Of a stretch of DNA of 64,000 nucleotides, positions 11,883-24,384 are shown in pieces. The notes under the pieces are model-generated. The model was given only the letters and a program-made list of their open reading frames with translations, was not told where the DNA came from and ran no database searches. The number at the start of each line of letters is the position of its first letter. Within the stretch, counting starts at the first letter, position 1. Position numbers and translations under genes: made by a program. This DNA comes from Clarkia xantiana subsp. parviflora. Lineage: Eukaryota > Streptophyta > Magnoliopsida > Myrtales > Onagraceae. The stretch covers positions 50,517,774 through 50,581,773 of the forward strand of contig JAPTYO010000001.1 in assembly GCA_036873135.1 (NCBI GenBank), in the 5' to 3' direction.

Positions 11883-13353
11883 TTAATTATTTCACAACTC
11901 GCTATACACGGGATGTTTTATCAGTATTATTTTCTTTAGAAGATTATACAATGGTATTTTGTGTGTATAATTAATTTGATAGTTGAATTATTAGTTATTA
12001 TTTTTTTTTAACTTAGAATTTATAGTTATTTGTATTTGGTAAAAAAAAATTGGCGTAATAATAATAGATTTTAAAGTTCTAAAGTGTCGATTTTGACATG
12101 TTATTATCTAATTAAACAATCAAAATTTATTTCTTAAGATCTACAATAGTATATATAGTATAAGGATAAATATATTTGGTGTATAGTATTAGTATATAGC
12201 ATATAGATCCACAGTTGTATTACGTAAAGAATACGTAAACGTGGGTCCTACATGTTTATTTAAGTAAAGCAACAAAAACTATCTACAGTGGTTTTACATA
12301 ACATTCCTTAAAGATGGGACCCACACGTAAATTTATGTTTTTACATAAAGCATTCCTTAAATTTAAGTAATGCACTATGTATTACGTAACCAATTTTTTA
12401 TTATAAATTAATTCATTTTATAATTAATGCTAATATCTTATTGGTGGTTGTTGGAAAATTTAATAATAAAATATATTTAAGGAATATGTTTAAGTAATAC
12501 GATTGCAGAGAAAATATTTTTTACGTGTATCTTAAATTTACGTATTACTTAAAGTGTACATAAATGTCTACGTGACAATTTTAAAGAATACAATTTAGGT
12601 AAAACCATTGTAGATGATCTAAGTACATTATAAAGTGCAAGAGAAGTAGTCGTTTATTGATAATGCATCATATATTTGGTGAGCGCGTAATAACTTTGTT
12701 TGTTTAAATTAGTAAAAACTTTAAGATTGCAAAATATATACTAAAATTATAGTTTTGAATAATTACAGATTCTCTGTTTTTTACGATTGTTTCTAATCAA
12801 ATACAAATAAAAAAACGTATGATTTTTTTTTTTTTTTTTGAGAATCCTTTATTAATATTAACATCCATAAATTAAGTGCTAAAAAACATAAAAAAATAAA
12901 AATAATAAAACGTTGATTTTAATTATGTATTTGTCTTATCAATTAAATCAAATCCTAACTCCAGTTTTTTTATTCAATCCGATTGGTTTCTCTTGTAATA
13001 TGAGAAGAGATGTGAAATTTTAATTTCGCATATTTCTAATTTATGTACATTATTTTTATAATATATTAATTTAAAACAACATCAGATAATATATCTGATA
13101 AGACAAAAGTGTATCTCTTTTTATTAATATAATAATAGTAAAAGATAAAGTTGATCAAAATCAGAACTTACCACATAAGTGTAGCAGCTAGTAAAGTTTG
13201 TGTACACATTGCCATAAAATGGCTATACATCTAGCTGGAACTATGAATTCCATGCTTACTAGCTAGCTAGCCTTATTCAAAAAACAGACGGACGACACAA
13301 CGTGTCTATCCTTATTCGACGATAACGCGAACCATAACTCGCCATCGATCGAT
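11883..13353. other. Intergenic region between NAC and chitinase genes
   Basis: No gene. It contains a probable small inverted-repeat element at 12283-12613 (separate entry) and a poly-T run at about 12821-12840. The last 250 bases are the likely 3' UTR of the minus-strand chitinase gene. Confidence 0.45.
12283..12613. mobile_element. Probable MITE with short terminal inverted repeats
   Basis: The left end CTACAGTGGTTTTACATAA and the right end (CTACAATGGTTTTACCTAA on the minus strand) match at 17 of 19 positions. A further partial copy of the same motifs lies just upstream at about 12205-12260. No target duplication could be fixed, so the superfamily is left open. Confidence 0.45.
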
Positions 13354-15223
13354 CTAGATGGCGCTAGCAGCCAGCTGAACCTGCTTGGATACACCCCACC
13401 CGAATGGATTCTGGGTGTAGCAGTCGAGATTTTCCCCATACCCGATATTGAAAAAATCGCAATACCTCTTAAAAAACCCGATCCGGTCCTCAACTTGCGG
13501 GTTCTGACCCTTTCCACACTCAAGTCCGCCATTGATGATGTTGGTAGTGACCCCGAACCCCGGAACCCTGCCTGCATTGTTGTCTGCTTCGGTCGGGGTC
13601 CAGTTCCCAATGATGACGTCGTGGCAAGATGGCTTGCCGCTTGTGGGCTCGGGGGTCATCCAGAACCATAGAGCGGTGGTGAAAGAGAGAAGCGGGTCAG
13701 TTGCCACAAGGTCGGGGTTGTTGATGAGGTCCACTCCTAGCGCGATACCGCACATTCCGTAGTTGTAGTTCCACGAGAGCTGCATCGGGCCGCGTCCGTA
13801 GTACTTTTGGCCTGCTGCGCAAGGGTAGGTCGGGCTGGGCGAGCAGTAGTCGCCGGAGTATACCTCCCTTACAAAGCAATAACCCCATGCATATGGTCCA
13901 TCTGGTGCACTTGCCCATCCCCCTATAATATTGTATATCAAATTGTCCATTGTTATCACATGTTTTATGCAGCCAACGTAGAATATTTTCTATACTATAT
14001 ATGTTCATAAAATTCTAATGAATTATTAAGACAGAGATAACAATAAGGGAAGTTTTATTAGTAGATTACCGTCCATGTTTTAAATGCAGACCAATTTGTT
14101 TATAAATCGATATAAAAGCCCGATCTAATACTGATTTAGCTGATAGGTAAACCCTATTTTCTTGTAGTGTTCTGCATATCACAATTTATGTTTATTCCAA
14201 CTTTAATTACCCAAGTTATATTTTTTAATTTATTTTTAAAAATAGAAGAAAATTTATAAATTCATTAAAAAGTCGTAAAATATTTAGAAACTTTAAAAAA
14301 CAGGAAAAAAACATAGTGAAACAACATATTTTTCTTAAGCAGAGTGGATTTTTTTTTCTCACAAGTTCGTTTATATAGGAGGCCACCACGCTATTCCCAG
14401 TAGCAACAGCGCGGTGCCTTTATAGCCGTGTCTGACAACCGTGTTGTCAGACACATCAACTAACGGTCATAAATTTGACCGTTAGCCTACCGCGCAACTC
14501 CCACTTGTTCGGTGGTTAAAAACCTAATTACTACTATTTATTCTGTTAACCGCTAAACTCTAAATTAAGGTAACTTAGAGCTTTTCTAAAACACTTTATA
14601 CCTCATTGCTCGACTGAGAATTGTGCGGTAAGGTATTTGGGTGAATGAAACTCACCCTTCATTGTATGTGTATTTGAGTTAAAAAAAGTGTCTATTTGGG
14701 TAAAAAAAAATTCATATTTTGCTATATTGGAACTCAAAATTAGGAATGTAACAGAGCTAGAATACAAGTGACCTGTGGTTTCATGAGAAGTCTGGGCCAA
14801 GAAAGCAGCGATTTCTCTCTTCCTGGTTTCGGTATCACCAACGTTGGCAAAATTGGCGAAGTTCTTGGCTGCCGCAATGAAGGCGTCGTAGGTGTAAAAC
14901 CCTCTGGCAGGGCAGGCCCCATTGTCCCTGTGCTTAAGCAGCTCATTGAAGGTGGTCACATCTATCAAATCACTTAAATACCCATCACCACCGTCATCAC
15001 CGCCACCACCACCACCTCCACCACAGCCGGAGCATTGGCTCTGGCAACCGGTGCAGCAGTAGTCATCCGTGGTGCCACAGAAACCCCACTCGCTACAACA
15101 CGCGCTGTTAGGGCACGCAACGCCTCCAGCTTGCCAACCGCACTGATTTGCGTTGCCACGTGGAAGTTGTGACGCGACAACTAGACACAAGACTGCCAGG
15201 ACTATCATCATCATCCTAGACAT
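13354..15223 (-). CDS. Class I chitinase (hevein domain + GH19), copy 1
   Basis: Hydrolyses beta-1,4 bonds of chitin; class I enzymes act in defence against fungi and are usually secreted or vacuolar. Exons 14773-15223 and 13354-13922 give 339 aa. Signal peptide about 1-25; hevein chitin-binding domain about 27-66 with its regular cysteines; a Gly/Asp-rich hinge; then GH19 from about residue 83. The putative catalytic glutamates E148 (SHETTGGW) and E170 (CFVRE) are 22 residues apart, as in characterised class I enzymes. The [17 protein letters not shown] substrate-cleft motif is present. The intron falls in the Gly codon after SHETT, the same place as in copy 2. The C-terminal tail ([11 protein letters not shown]) is a possible vacuolar propeptide but differs from copy 2. 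A TATA run lies 60-70 bp upstream. Confidence 0.94.
14409..14495. repeat. Nested hairpin cluster (three-way-junction-like) in chitinase 1 intron
   Basis: Outer arms GCGCGGT (14409-14415) and ACCGCGC (14489-14495) enclose two perfect hairpins. The first is GTGTCTGACAAC / GTTGTCAGACAC (14428-14454) with a 3-nt loop. The second is TAACGGTCA / TGACCGTTA (14461-14484) with a 6-nt loop. It is probably the core of a foldback MITE. Confidence 0.6.
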
Positions 15224-17639
15224 TTTGATTGCTTGAGTAGCAAGTTTTGTAGGTTGATGAAGGTTATTGGTTGGCTAAGCTTCTATATATAGAAGATAGT
15301 GTAATAGTGCATGCATAAAAAAAACGTGGATGACTAATTATTGGAATTTTTAAGTGATAAAAGCCACGCATTTCAATAATAATGAGTTAAAGTGAAAGCA
15401 ACATAACATAAATAATTAATTATTAATAATAATAACTCATATTTATAAACCCTAAAACAAAATAAAAAAATCGTAAGGCAGGGTGATCAGATCATTGTAG
15501 TATATTTATAGAGCTTCTTGAGGTTGAGCATCGATTATCAGCAAGATCCCACATCGACCTCGACGACGACAAGTCTCAAGAAATTATTATTATATAAGTC
15601 CTAAAAATAAACTATTTATCAAAGTTACACCTGACCTGACTAAAATGAATGGGAAAATAAACTTTATATTGAAGTTGTATCCCAACAATTTACGTTGCAC
15701 ACCCATATAAAAGTGCCAATTATACGTGTTCATCATATTGATCAGTTTTCAGTAATTTAGAAGGATACGCAGATTTTTTTTTAATTCTATACGATCTTCG
15801 GATTTATATGAACGTGTTCAGTTGTATGAATGTGATCATGCAAATGTCAATAAATAAAAATAAACAAAGAGTTTTCTTTTTCCATTGCATGAATGGAATT
15901 TTACCTTCCTAGTTTAGACATATATTTCAGATCTTTATGTATTTGTTCTTTGAACGCGCGACCTTTGATTGTTTCTTTGCTTGTCAGTGGTTTGGATGAT
16001 TGGGATTCTGTTTGTAAAAAGACACTTTACCTTCCTATATAACATGCGATATGCAGTCTTATGAAAAGTTACTTATTGAAATTGGTTATCCAATTTATTT
16101 GATTGAATCCAAATATGTATAAAGATAGCGCAATAGGTTATTTATATCATTAAAATTATATTATTCATACAACATCTATTTATCATGTTAATCAATTAAA
16201 TGACTATCTTTCAACTTTTAAAAAGGATACTATTATAAAAAGGATTACTATATTTCAATTGAAAAACGCATAAAAAGTTGAGCAGCGTAGTTTTAGATGC
16301 ACTTTGAGTGAAAACCGAAAATCTCTTTATCGTACACGGAAAAAGTCACGTAAAGTAGAAATTGATTTTTTTTTCTTGAAAAATTATTATATATAAAAGC
16401 GTAAATTTTTAAAGTGTGAAATTTTTAGTGAAAAATCTGTAGAAAGTTGTCAAGTAACACATATTAATTAATGAGTATTCATAAAGTGGAAAGAGAATGT
16501 TGTTATGCATTGCCGTGTGGACCTAAACGTACTTTCTATGGATTTTTCACTGTTTTTTTCACATGTTCTAATATCACCGATATATAAAAACCCTTTAAAA
16601 GAAATAAATGTTTATATTTTGTAGAACAACTTTCTACTTAATTTACGTGACCTTTTTATATATATAAACAGTTCCAGTTTCATTTAGCAAAAAAATAAAA
16701 AAATCTAGTTTCAATTAATTAAATCATTAAATACTTCATTTTTTAGTTTTGACAAAAAAAAAAGTCTATTTTATAGTCTCCATATGCTCAAAGACCTCCT
16801 CTTCGGGGCTCAGGTTCGAAATTAACTTGGGTTGTGATAACATATTCGTAAACTACATATGGGCTTACAATATATTTGAGCCTAGCTAGCTAGTTCAACC
16901 CAAGCAAAAACTAACTTGAAAATTGCCACCATTATTTAGGAATAACTTTAAGGTTAAAAAAAAGGTCTCAATTATTATAAGTTAAAAGCCTAAAATTTAA
17001 AATATTAATTTTCAGTTGTCCCGACTATTACATTGGTTGTTGTAAAAAAAAAAAAAACTATTACATTGGTAGGATTCCAGTGTTTTTAAGTTCTTAATCT
17101 ATCGCTTTATTACTTTAAAATATATGACACTGCTCCCTCAAAAGAAGTTGCTATTGACTACACGTGGTTATAAACTTAAACAAAACTTGCAGACATGTAA
17201 TCTAAGACTCTAGAGTAACCTGTATCTGTCGTATGTAACATATATATATATATATATATATATATTTTCTAAAAATGATATATGACCAATGAACCGGAAG
17301 TTCTATTGCGTGGTTAATTACCATGCTATTATATTTTAGGGCATTATAACGTTGCATTAATAAATAGGCCGACTGACCTGTACCGTTGTAGACGTTGTAT
17401 TGATTGGCATCAAGTATTATATGTAATAATAATAATGACTAAATAAGAAAGAACCCACCCATTATTTGTTCATACATAGTATAGTATAGTCTAATTATTT
17501 GATGAAGCCACACAGTAAATTATTAAGTCTACACACTACACACCCATATGCAAAGACAATAGCTAGATACGATATCTCGCGTCTAATTAACCAAGCAACC
17601 ATACAAACTCATCGATCATCCTTGTAGTTAGCTAGCTAG
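15224..17639. other. Intergenic region between the two chitinase genes
   Basis: No gene. It holds the promoter of chitinase copy 1 next to 15224, a TA microsatellite at 17240-17265, and the probable 3' UTR of copy 2 just below 17640. The rest is AT-rich unique-looking sequence. Confidence 0.45.
15281..15296 (-). promoter_or_regulatory. TATA box inside a 16-bp perfect palindrome, chitinase copy 1
   Basis: CTTCTATATATAGAAG is its own reverse complement and places TATATA about 60-70 bp upstream of the ATG at 15223, the usual distance for a TATA element plus short leader. Confidence 0.55.
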
Positions 17640-18503
17640 CTACATGGTTTGGACCAAGCGAGCCCCCGACCCAAAAGGCCTCTGGTTGTAGCAGTCGAGG
17701 TTGTTCCCATACCCGACACCCAGAATGTCACAATACCTCTTGTAAAACCCTATCCTATCCGCAACCTGCGGATTCTGACCCTTACCGCATTCGAGACCAC
17801 CGTTAATGATGTTGGTGACGGCTCCATACCCCGGAACCCTACCAGCAGCCTTGTCGGCTCCAGAGGGGTTCCATCGGCCGGTGATGACATCGTGGCAGGA
17901 AGGCTTGGGTGATTGAGGGGTCATCCAGAACCATAGCGCGGTTTTGAAAGAAACGACGGGGTCGGATGCGACGAGGTCGGGATTATTGAGGAGGTCCACG
18001 CCTATGGCTCTTCCGCATGGGCCGTAGTTGTAGTTCCATGAGATCTGGATGGGGCCGCGTCCGTAGTACTGTTTACCGGGTGCGCATGGGTAGGTCGGGT
18101 TGGGGGAGCAATATGGACTTGGGTTCTGCTCCTTTAGGAAGCAATAACCCCATGCATATGGACCATCTGGTGCACTTGCCCATCCACCTATATATATGTA
18201 CACCCAAAATATATGCATCCTTTATATATAATATATATAAATAAATTTCAGCAACTACTTTGGTAGTATATAAATTGACAAGGTGCGAATAATAATTAAC
18301 TTTTTTGGATAAGTTCATAAAATTAGGGGTTATCACAAATTCAGGAGGCTAATTAGGGATTTTGAGTATGTCTCATGCTTCATGCATGTAGAAGAGTGAA
18401 CTTGTGAAATTTTGCACATTATATTTAGGAACGGAAAAGTAAAAAAAAAAAATTGACACTGAAGGAGAAACTTAATTATGGGATATAAATGGATAATTCA
18501 TAT

Positions 18504-18544
<41 letters not shown>

Positions 18545-20172
18545 CTTCTGTTACTTATTTTTACTTAATTTTCAGGATTTATTTAGTTCTTAGAGCAAGG
18601 TAATTCAATTGTTTATAGTATGTAGTTAATTAATTCATTTGTAGTGTTTTAATATGATTAATAACCTGATGCAAACTACAATAATCATATAATTAATTAA
18701 CCATATATAACACTTAAAAAACAAATCAAACTCTTAAAATAAATTAATCTTAAAAAAAGCACTATAATAAATAGTTAGAATTTAGTCAGTTAATTACAGT
18801 GAATGTTTTAATTATTTAAAATTAGGGTTAAATGTACTTTTCATACCATATGTTTGACCGAATGTGATTTTTAGTACCGGATGTTTGGTTTTGTATACTT
18901 TTGGCACCAAATGTTTGAAAAAATGTGGCTTTTGGTACATCCGTTAGTTGGCCGTTAGTTTTGGACATTAAATGACATGTGTAAGTCACATGACCGACCT
19001 TAAACTTTTGATTTTGGTCAATTTTGTCCCTCAAATATATTTCTAACTTTTATTTTGTTTAATTTAGACCTAAAACTTCAAAATCGAACCCCATTGACCT
19101 AGCCAGAACTAGGTCCGACCTTGGGTCAGGGTCTGTTGGGTCTTGAGACTCTGACCCAGGGTCGAACCTAGCCCTAGGCTAGGTCCGGCTAGGTCAATTG
19201 GGACTAGCCCCAATTGGGTCAAATTGGGGCTAGGTCCAAATTGACCTAGCCGGAGGCTAGTTTAGACCCTGGGTCCGGGTCGGCTAGGTCCGGCGAACCC
19301 GACCCAGGGTCGGACCTAGGCCTAGACTAGGTCCGGCTAGGTCAACTAGCTTCGATTGGTTCAATTTTGAAGTTTTAGGACTAAATTAAACAAAATAAAA
19401 GTTAAGAATATATTTGAGGACTAAATTGAACAAAATTAAAAGTTTAAGGTCGGTCATGTGACTTGCACATGTCATTTAACGGCAAAAACTAATGGCCAAC
19501 TAACGGATTGACAAAAAACCACATTTTTCAAACGTTTAGTACCAAAAGTATTTAAAACCAAACATCCGGCGCTAAAAGCCATATTCGGTCAAATATGTGG
19601 TGGTGTGAAAACTATCTTTTAACCCTTAAAATTATTGCATATATCATTTACCGTTTTTACAGCATTAGACAATATGGATATGATGATTAACAACCGCTGG
19701 TGATGATATATATACACATATAGGATTAGTGGAGTAAATGAACAAAAATATTACCTGTGGTCTCATGAGAAGTCTGTCCTAAGAAAGCAGCGATTTCTCT
19801 CTTCCGAGTGGCGGTATCTCCGGTGCTTGCAAAAGCCGGGAAGGCCTTAGCCGCAGCAATGAAGGCGTCGTAGGTGTAGAACCCCTTGCCTTGGCACCCA
19901 CCGTCGTTTCTATGCTTGAGCAGCTGATTGAAGGTGGCCCGAGAGATTAAGCTTCCTAAACCACCGCCGCCGCCGCCTCCACCAGAGCACTGGCTCTGGC
20001 AACCAGTGGAGCAGTATTCGCTGGTGGTGCCGCACCACCCGTATTGGCTGCAGCACTGGCCGCCGGGGCACAGGGCGCCACCAGCTTGTCGCCCGCACTG
20101 CTCTGCGGAGCCACGTGGCAGTACCAGGAAGAGACAGAGGAGTGTTGTGATCATAATTATGTTGTTGGTCAT
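17640..20172 (-). CDS. Class I chitinase (hevein domain + GH19), copy 2
   Basis: Exons 19755-20172 and 17640-18187 give 321 aa, the usual class I length. Signal peptide 1-23 (cleavage before EQCG); hevein domain about 25-63; Gly-rich hinge; GH19 domain with E137 (SHETTGGW) and E159 (CFLKE), again 22 apart; cleft motif [17 protein letters not shown]. The C-terminal [10 protein letters not shown] resembles the short C-terminal vacuolar sorting propeptide known from tobacco class I chitinase, so vacuolar targeting is inferred. The 1567-bp intron interrupts the same Gly codon as in copy 1 and contains a complete foldback element. A TATATAA box lies at about 20234-20242. It is a tandem same-strand paralogue of copy 1, and the two share most of the catalytic domain. 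Confidence 0.95.
18511..18542. repeat. TA dinucleotide microsatellite
   Basis: An uninterrupted run of about 16 TA units within the intron of chitinase copy 2. Confidence 0.9.
18825..19625. mobile_element. Mutator-like foldback element in chitinase 2 intron
   Basis: The 801-bp element starts GGGTTAAATG and ends ...TTAACCC, with long imperfect inverted arms (about 200 bp) carrying TTTGACCGAAT and GTATACTTTTGGCACCA motifs. It is flanked by a perfect 9-bp direct repeat TTAAAATTA at 18816-18824 and 19626-19634, the target-duplication length of Mutator-like transposons. The centre (about 19090-19350) is GC-rich and made of iterated TAGGTCCGGCTAGGTC-type words on both strands. No transposase is encoded. 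Confidence 0.85.
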
Positions 20173-20306
20173 TTTGGACTGGAGTGTCGAGTTTGGTTAC
20201 GTTGTTGAAAAAAAGATTCATGTATCTAAAGTCTTATATAATGCTGTAAATCATCATCTATTCATTCACTGACTTTTCTAAAGGCAATTTTTCATAGTTA
20301 TTATTA
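20173..20306 (-). promoter_or_regulatory. Proximal promoter of chitinase copy 2
   Basis: A TTATATAAG box lies about 65 bp upstream of the ATG. The promoter is cut off 134 bp upstream of the start codon by a foldback element beginning at 20307, so the native upstream sequence now lies beyond 20966. Confidence 0.5.
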
Positions 20307-20957
20307 GGGTTAATTAGCAAATTGCTAGCCAAACTTTACATGAATGTGCAATTTGCTAGCTAGACTTTTTTTCGTAGCAAATTGCTAGCTGAACTTTCTA
20401 TATTGTGCAAAAAACTAGCTCCGTCAATTTTCCGTTTGTTTTGGATGGAAAAAACTTTCAAATATTGCTAAAAACACCCTAAAGTGTTAGTATGATAATA
20501 TAAAGACATGATGTTTTATATTAAATCAAAATAATAAATAATAAATGTTAAAAAATATTTTAAATAAAAAACGCACCTTAAAAATACAAAAAAAAAATAG
20601 TTTATTAAAATATTTTTTAAAAACATACAATTTTAAAAATATTTAATTTTAATTTTTTGAACTTTGGGATTATATATTTAACTTATACATATTTTTTGTA
20701 TATATAATTAGAAATTTTATTCGAGATTTATATTTGCTTTTATATAAAATTTGAGGTAATTTTACAATAATATTAGAACTTTAGGGTATTTTTAGTAATT
20801 TTAGAAAGTATATTCCGTCCATAATTAACGGAAAAATTGACGGAGCTAGCAAATTGCACATTAACAAAAGTTCAGCTAGCGATTTGCTACAAAAATAAGT
20901 TCGGCTAGCAAATTGCACTTTCACAGAAAGTTCAGCTAGCAATTTGGTAATTAACCC
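20307..20957. mobile_element. Mutator-like foldback element upstream of chitinase 2
   Basis: The 651-bp element starts GGGTTAATTAGCAAATTGCT and ends with its inverted form ...AACCC. The arms contain repeated AGCAAATTGCTAGC words. It is flanked by a perfect 9-bp direct repeat TTATTATTA at 20298-20306 and 20958-20966. No coding capacity is seen. It is related to the outer element in the NAC intron. Confidence 0.8.
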
Positions 20958-21510
20958 TTATTATTATGCTAAACCACCTTTTTTATTTGTTAAAAATATC
21001 AAGATAATATATTCCGATGAAGCTTATCGTGTTAAATATAATATATATATATAGCTTTCATTTATGACTGAGTACAACTATATAGAGATACTACCTTTGG
21101 TATATATTGAATGTATGATAATAACATAAATAGTGAGTGACAATCGCACTGTTAACTGCTACAAACAACACTACTCACCAGTTAGCAGCTTAATTGATTT
21201 AGTTTTGTCATTGTAATCAGTCTTATTTCGAGCCTAGCCGCCGCGTACGGCGAGGAAAAAGAAAAAAGAAAACAACACGTGGGCGGCTTGTGATAAATTC
21301 ATGTTTGGCAGTAAGCAAATAAATGGAGCTAGCTAGCTAGGTAGGTACTAGAAATAATAATGGAAATTTAATCTTATCCATTAATATTCATACGTTTTAT
21401 TTAATAATAATTAAAAATGTCCCTGTCGATTAGTTACGTGTCTCTTCCCGTGTGTCTGGCGTCTCCTCACTAATTCGATATGTTACCGGTCAAAGTTTGC
21501 CTGATTTTCT

Positions 21511-22257
21511 GAGTTTTTGGCCGATATAGACCAAATGAACAACCAAATACCAATATAGACTAAAAAAAAAATTATTTACAAATCTAGGTCTGGCTGGATT
21601 GGGGCAACCCGGCCAACTGAAAAAAAAAAAAAAAAAACAGCTGGCCGGGTTGGGGCAATCCGGCCTAGTGTGTTAATTTTTTTTTTTTTTTAATAGTTGT
21701 AAAAATAATTTAAAACTAATGATTTTGTAATTTTTTTTTTCTAAAAACCTATTGGACATGGTGAACCTTAGGCTAAATTGATAGACATTTGCCCTCTTGG
21801 GTTCACCGGTTTTCATAAAAAAATGATAAAATTACTACTTTTATATAAAATTACTAATTACAAAATTATTAATTTTTTTTTTTTTTTATATAAAATTAGT
21901 AATTTTTTATGAAAAATGGTGAACCCAAGAGGGCAAATGTCTATCAGTTTACCATAGGGTTTACCATGTCCGATAGGTTTTAAAAAAAAATTACAGAACC
22001 ATTAGTTTTAAATTATTTTTATAACTATTAGAAAAAAAGAAAAAAAAATAACACACTAGGCCAGGTTGGGGCAACCCGGCACTGTAATTTTTTGTTTTTG
22101 TTTTTGTTTTTCGGCCAATTTTTTGTAATTATTATTTTTTTTTTTTTGCAGTTGGCCGGGTTGTCCCAACCCGGCTAGACCTAGATTTGTAAATAATTTT
22201 TTTTGAGTCTATATTGGTATTTGGTTGTTTATTTGAGTCTAGATTGGTCAAAAACTC
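21511..22257. mobile_element. Mutator-like foldback element, nearly whole-length inverted repeat
   Basis: The 747-bp element starts GAGTTTTTGGCCGATATAGA and ends with the inverted counterpart ...GGTCAAAAACTC. The left half is close to the reverse complement of the right half, including the GGGGCAACCCGGCC block. It is flanked by a perfect 9-bp direct repeat TGATTTTCT at 21502-21510 and 22258-22266. It is non-coding. Confidence 0.85.
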
Positions 22258-23372
22258 TGATTTTCTCACCATCATTATTTATCTTATTTTATGTTACAAT
22301 GATATTTGGCCGTATTTTTATATTATATAATATAATAAATTTTATACATTACATTATTAAATTTACTAAGCTAATATTAGATGTAATGTGAAATTCCATC
22401 CCACATTACATAATTTCAAACACTCCATTATGATTTTTGAAGCGGTCTTAATTAATTTAGAAACGATTATAATATAATGGAAAAATACGTAGGGTCTTTT
22501 GGTCTATTTAGAAACAAAAATTATCTTCGAAAAATAATATATCGTTCACAATGCATAACCTCAACTTCTATTTTACTTTCTGTCACATTGTCACCTAATC
22601 AACATATTATAAAAAGTAAAAGTGTATAGAAGTTCTTTTACTAGTCAAATGATGTCGATCATTTCCAATTATAAATTGGGCCATACATGTTTTTTATTTT
22701 AACAAAATAAATTAACATATTTTTAATTTATTTCATGATTAAATAATTCATTCTTAAAATTATTTATTATTCAAATTTTTTAAATATTATTATATTAAAT
22801 TAAAAACTAAAAATTGATTGCGAAAGAATTGTATGTAATATTTAAAATTTAAATAGAAACTTCCGTAAATTTCTTATTCAGCCAACGTAACAAATTAAAT
22901 ATCGATAATATATCAACATTTAAAAATATCCGTATATTAAAAATATAAGCATAATAATATTTAATTAAAGTATTTAAAATGAAAAAGTATGATAGATAAA
23001 AAAAATTATTATAGGATGGATGAGAGTGAACTCCTTATTGGTATGATTGGATAAATAATCTTAATCTTTTCAAATACATTGGATAACACATTATTAGTCA
23101 CATAAAGTAGTTGTCCATCAATTTTTGCTTATATTGTTAATTTAAACAATAGTAAATAATATTTCTTTTGGTAATATGTAAATAATATTTTAATACAATT
23201 AAAATCCATAGAAATAGAGAATTATTGTCTAACTCGCACTTACCGGTTGTCATCTAGTTGGTGGCCCATTAACCAATTAAAGAAAGATGATGTGTCAGCG
23301 AGTGTACACATTTATCAGAAATATTCAACTTGTTTTTGTTTAATTGATTGATAAGCCACCAACTAAATGAAT

Positions 23373-23657
23373 CGAGGCCGGCCCAAGAGAGATCGAGACC
23401 TAAAGCTAAAATAAAATCCGGGGCCTTTACATTTTTTTTCCTACTAGACATATTTTTCTAAAACCTATGGATTAAAATTTGAAAAGAGAGAACCTGATCA
23501 AGCAGAAAAAAATGGAAAGTTGATTTATTTTTTTGCTGAATTGAACATTTTTTGTCATATGCTTAAGTAGACTTAGCTATAAAAAATATATATGCAACCT
23601 TATTTCTTTGGGGCCTAAAGCCCAAACTTTAGTGGCTTTACCGTTGGGCCGGGCCTG
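23373..23657. mobile_element. Small non-autonomous hAT-like element
   Basis: Termini CGAGGCCGGCCCAA and (minus strand) CAGGCCCGGCCCAA are near-identical and resemble hAT-type CAGGG ends. The 285-bp body is flanked by a perfect 8-bp direct repeat AAATGAAT at 23365-23372 and 23658-23665, the length made by hAT transposases. No transposase is present. Confidence 0.75.
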
Positions 23658-24384
23658 AAATGAATGATAGCTGGTAGGACTGAGTTAGACAATAATTTCT
23701 CGTACAAATAATATTCCTAACTAGGTGTAAGTGTATCCCGTACTTTTTTTTTTTTTTGGGAAAAGTATGAAAATAATGTAACATGTTTGACATCTGTTGT
23801 AAAAGATATAAGATGTTTTGTAACAGATATAATATGTTTCATTTTGATTGTTTTAGATAAATTCCGTCTATTCAGTTAAATCCGATATAAAGTCAGGCCT
23901 TGCATGTGACTTAAAAAATATAAATAAAAAATTTATATTGAATTCGTAAAACCTGTTTTGCCCCTGGCTCTTTAAACATCTTTCATCTATTATGCTTATG
24001 TGTGGCATACTCCACTTCTTCATTCATTCTTCTACTTCCATTCTTCTTATTAGACACGCTCTACTTCCATTCTTCTTCTAATTAGACACGCACTCACATA
24101 CAATAAAACACATCGTTCAACGCATGAAATTTCACAAACAAATGGCTTCTTTGTAAAGAAAAGTGGCTTAATATATTTATTTGTTTAAGGAAGTACACTA
24201 ATAAAAACTTTACAGATACATAATAAAACTTAAAAGTACCCAAAAAAGAAAGATAGCGCAGTAAAATATATTTAACGATTCAAATTAAATAGTAGTCTTT
24301 AATAGGATTTGTGTTTCTCTCAGATGTTAATTTTGATTCCATTTATTAGAAAGTTTACTTATTGCCAACTATATAAAGTTTACT

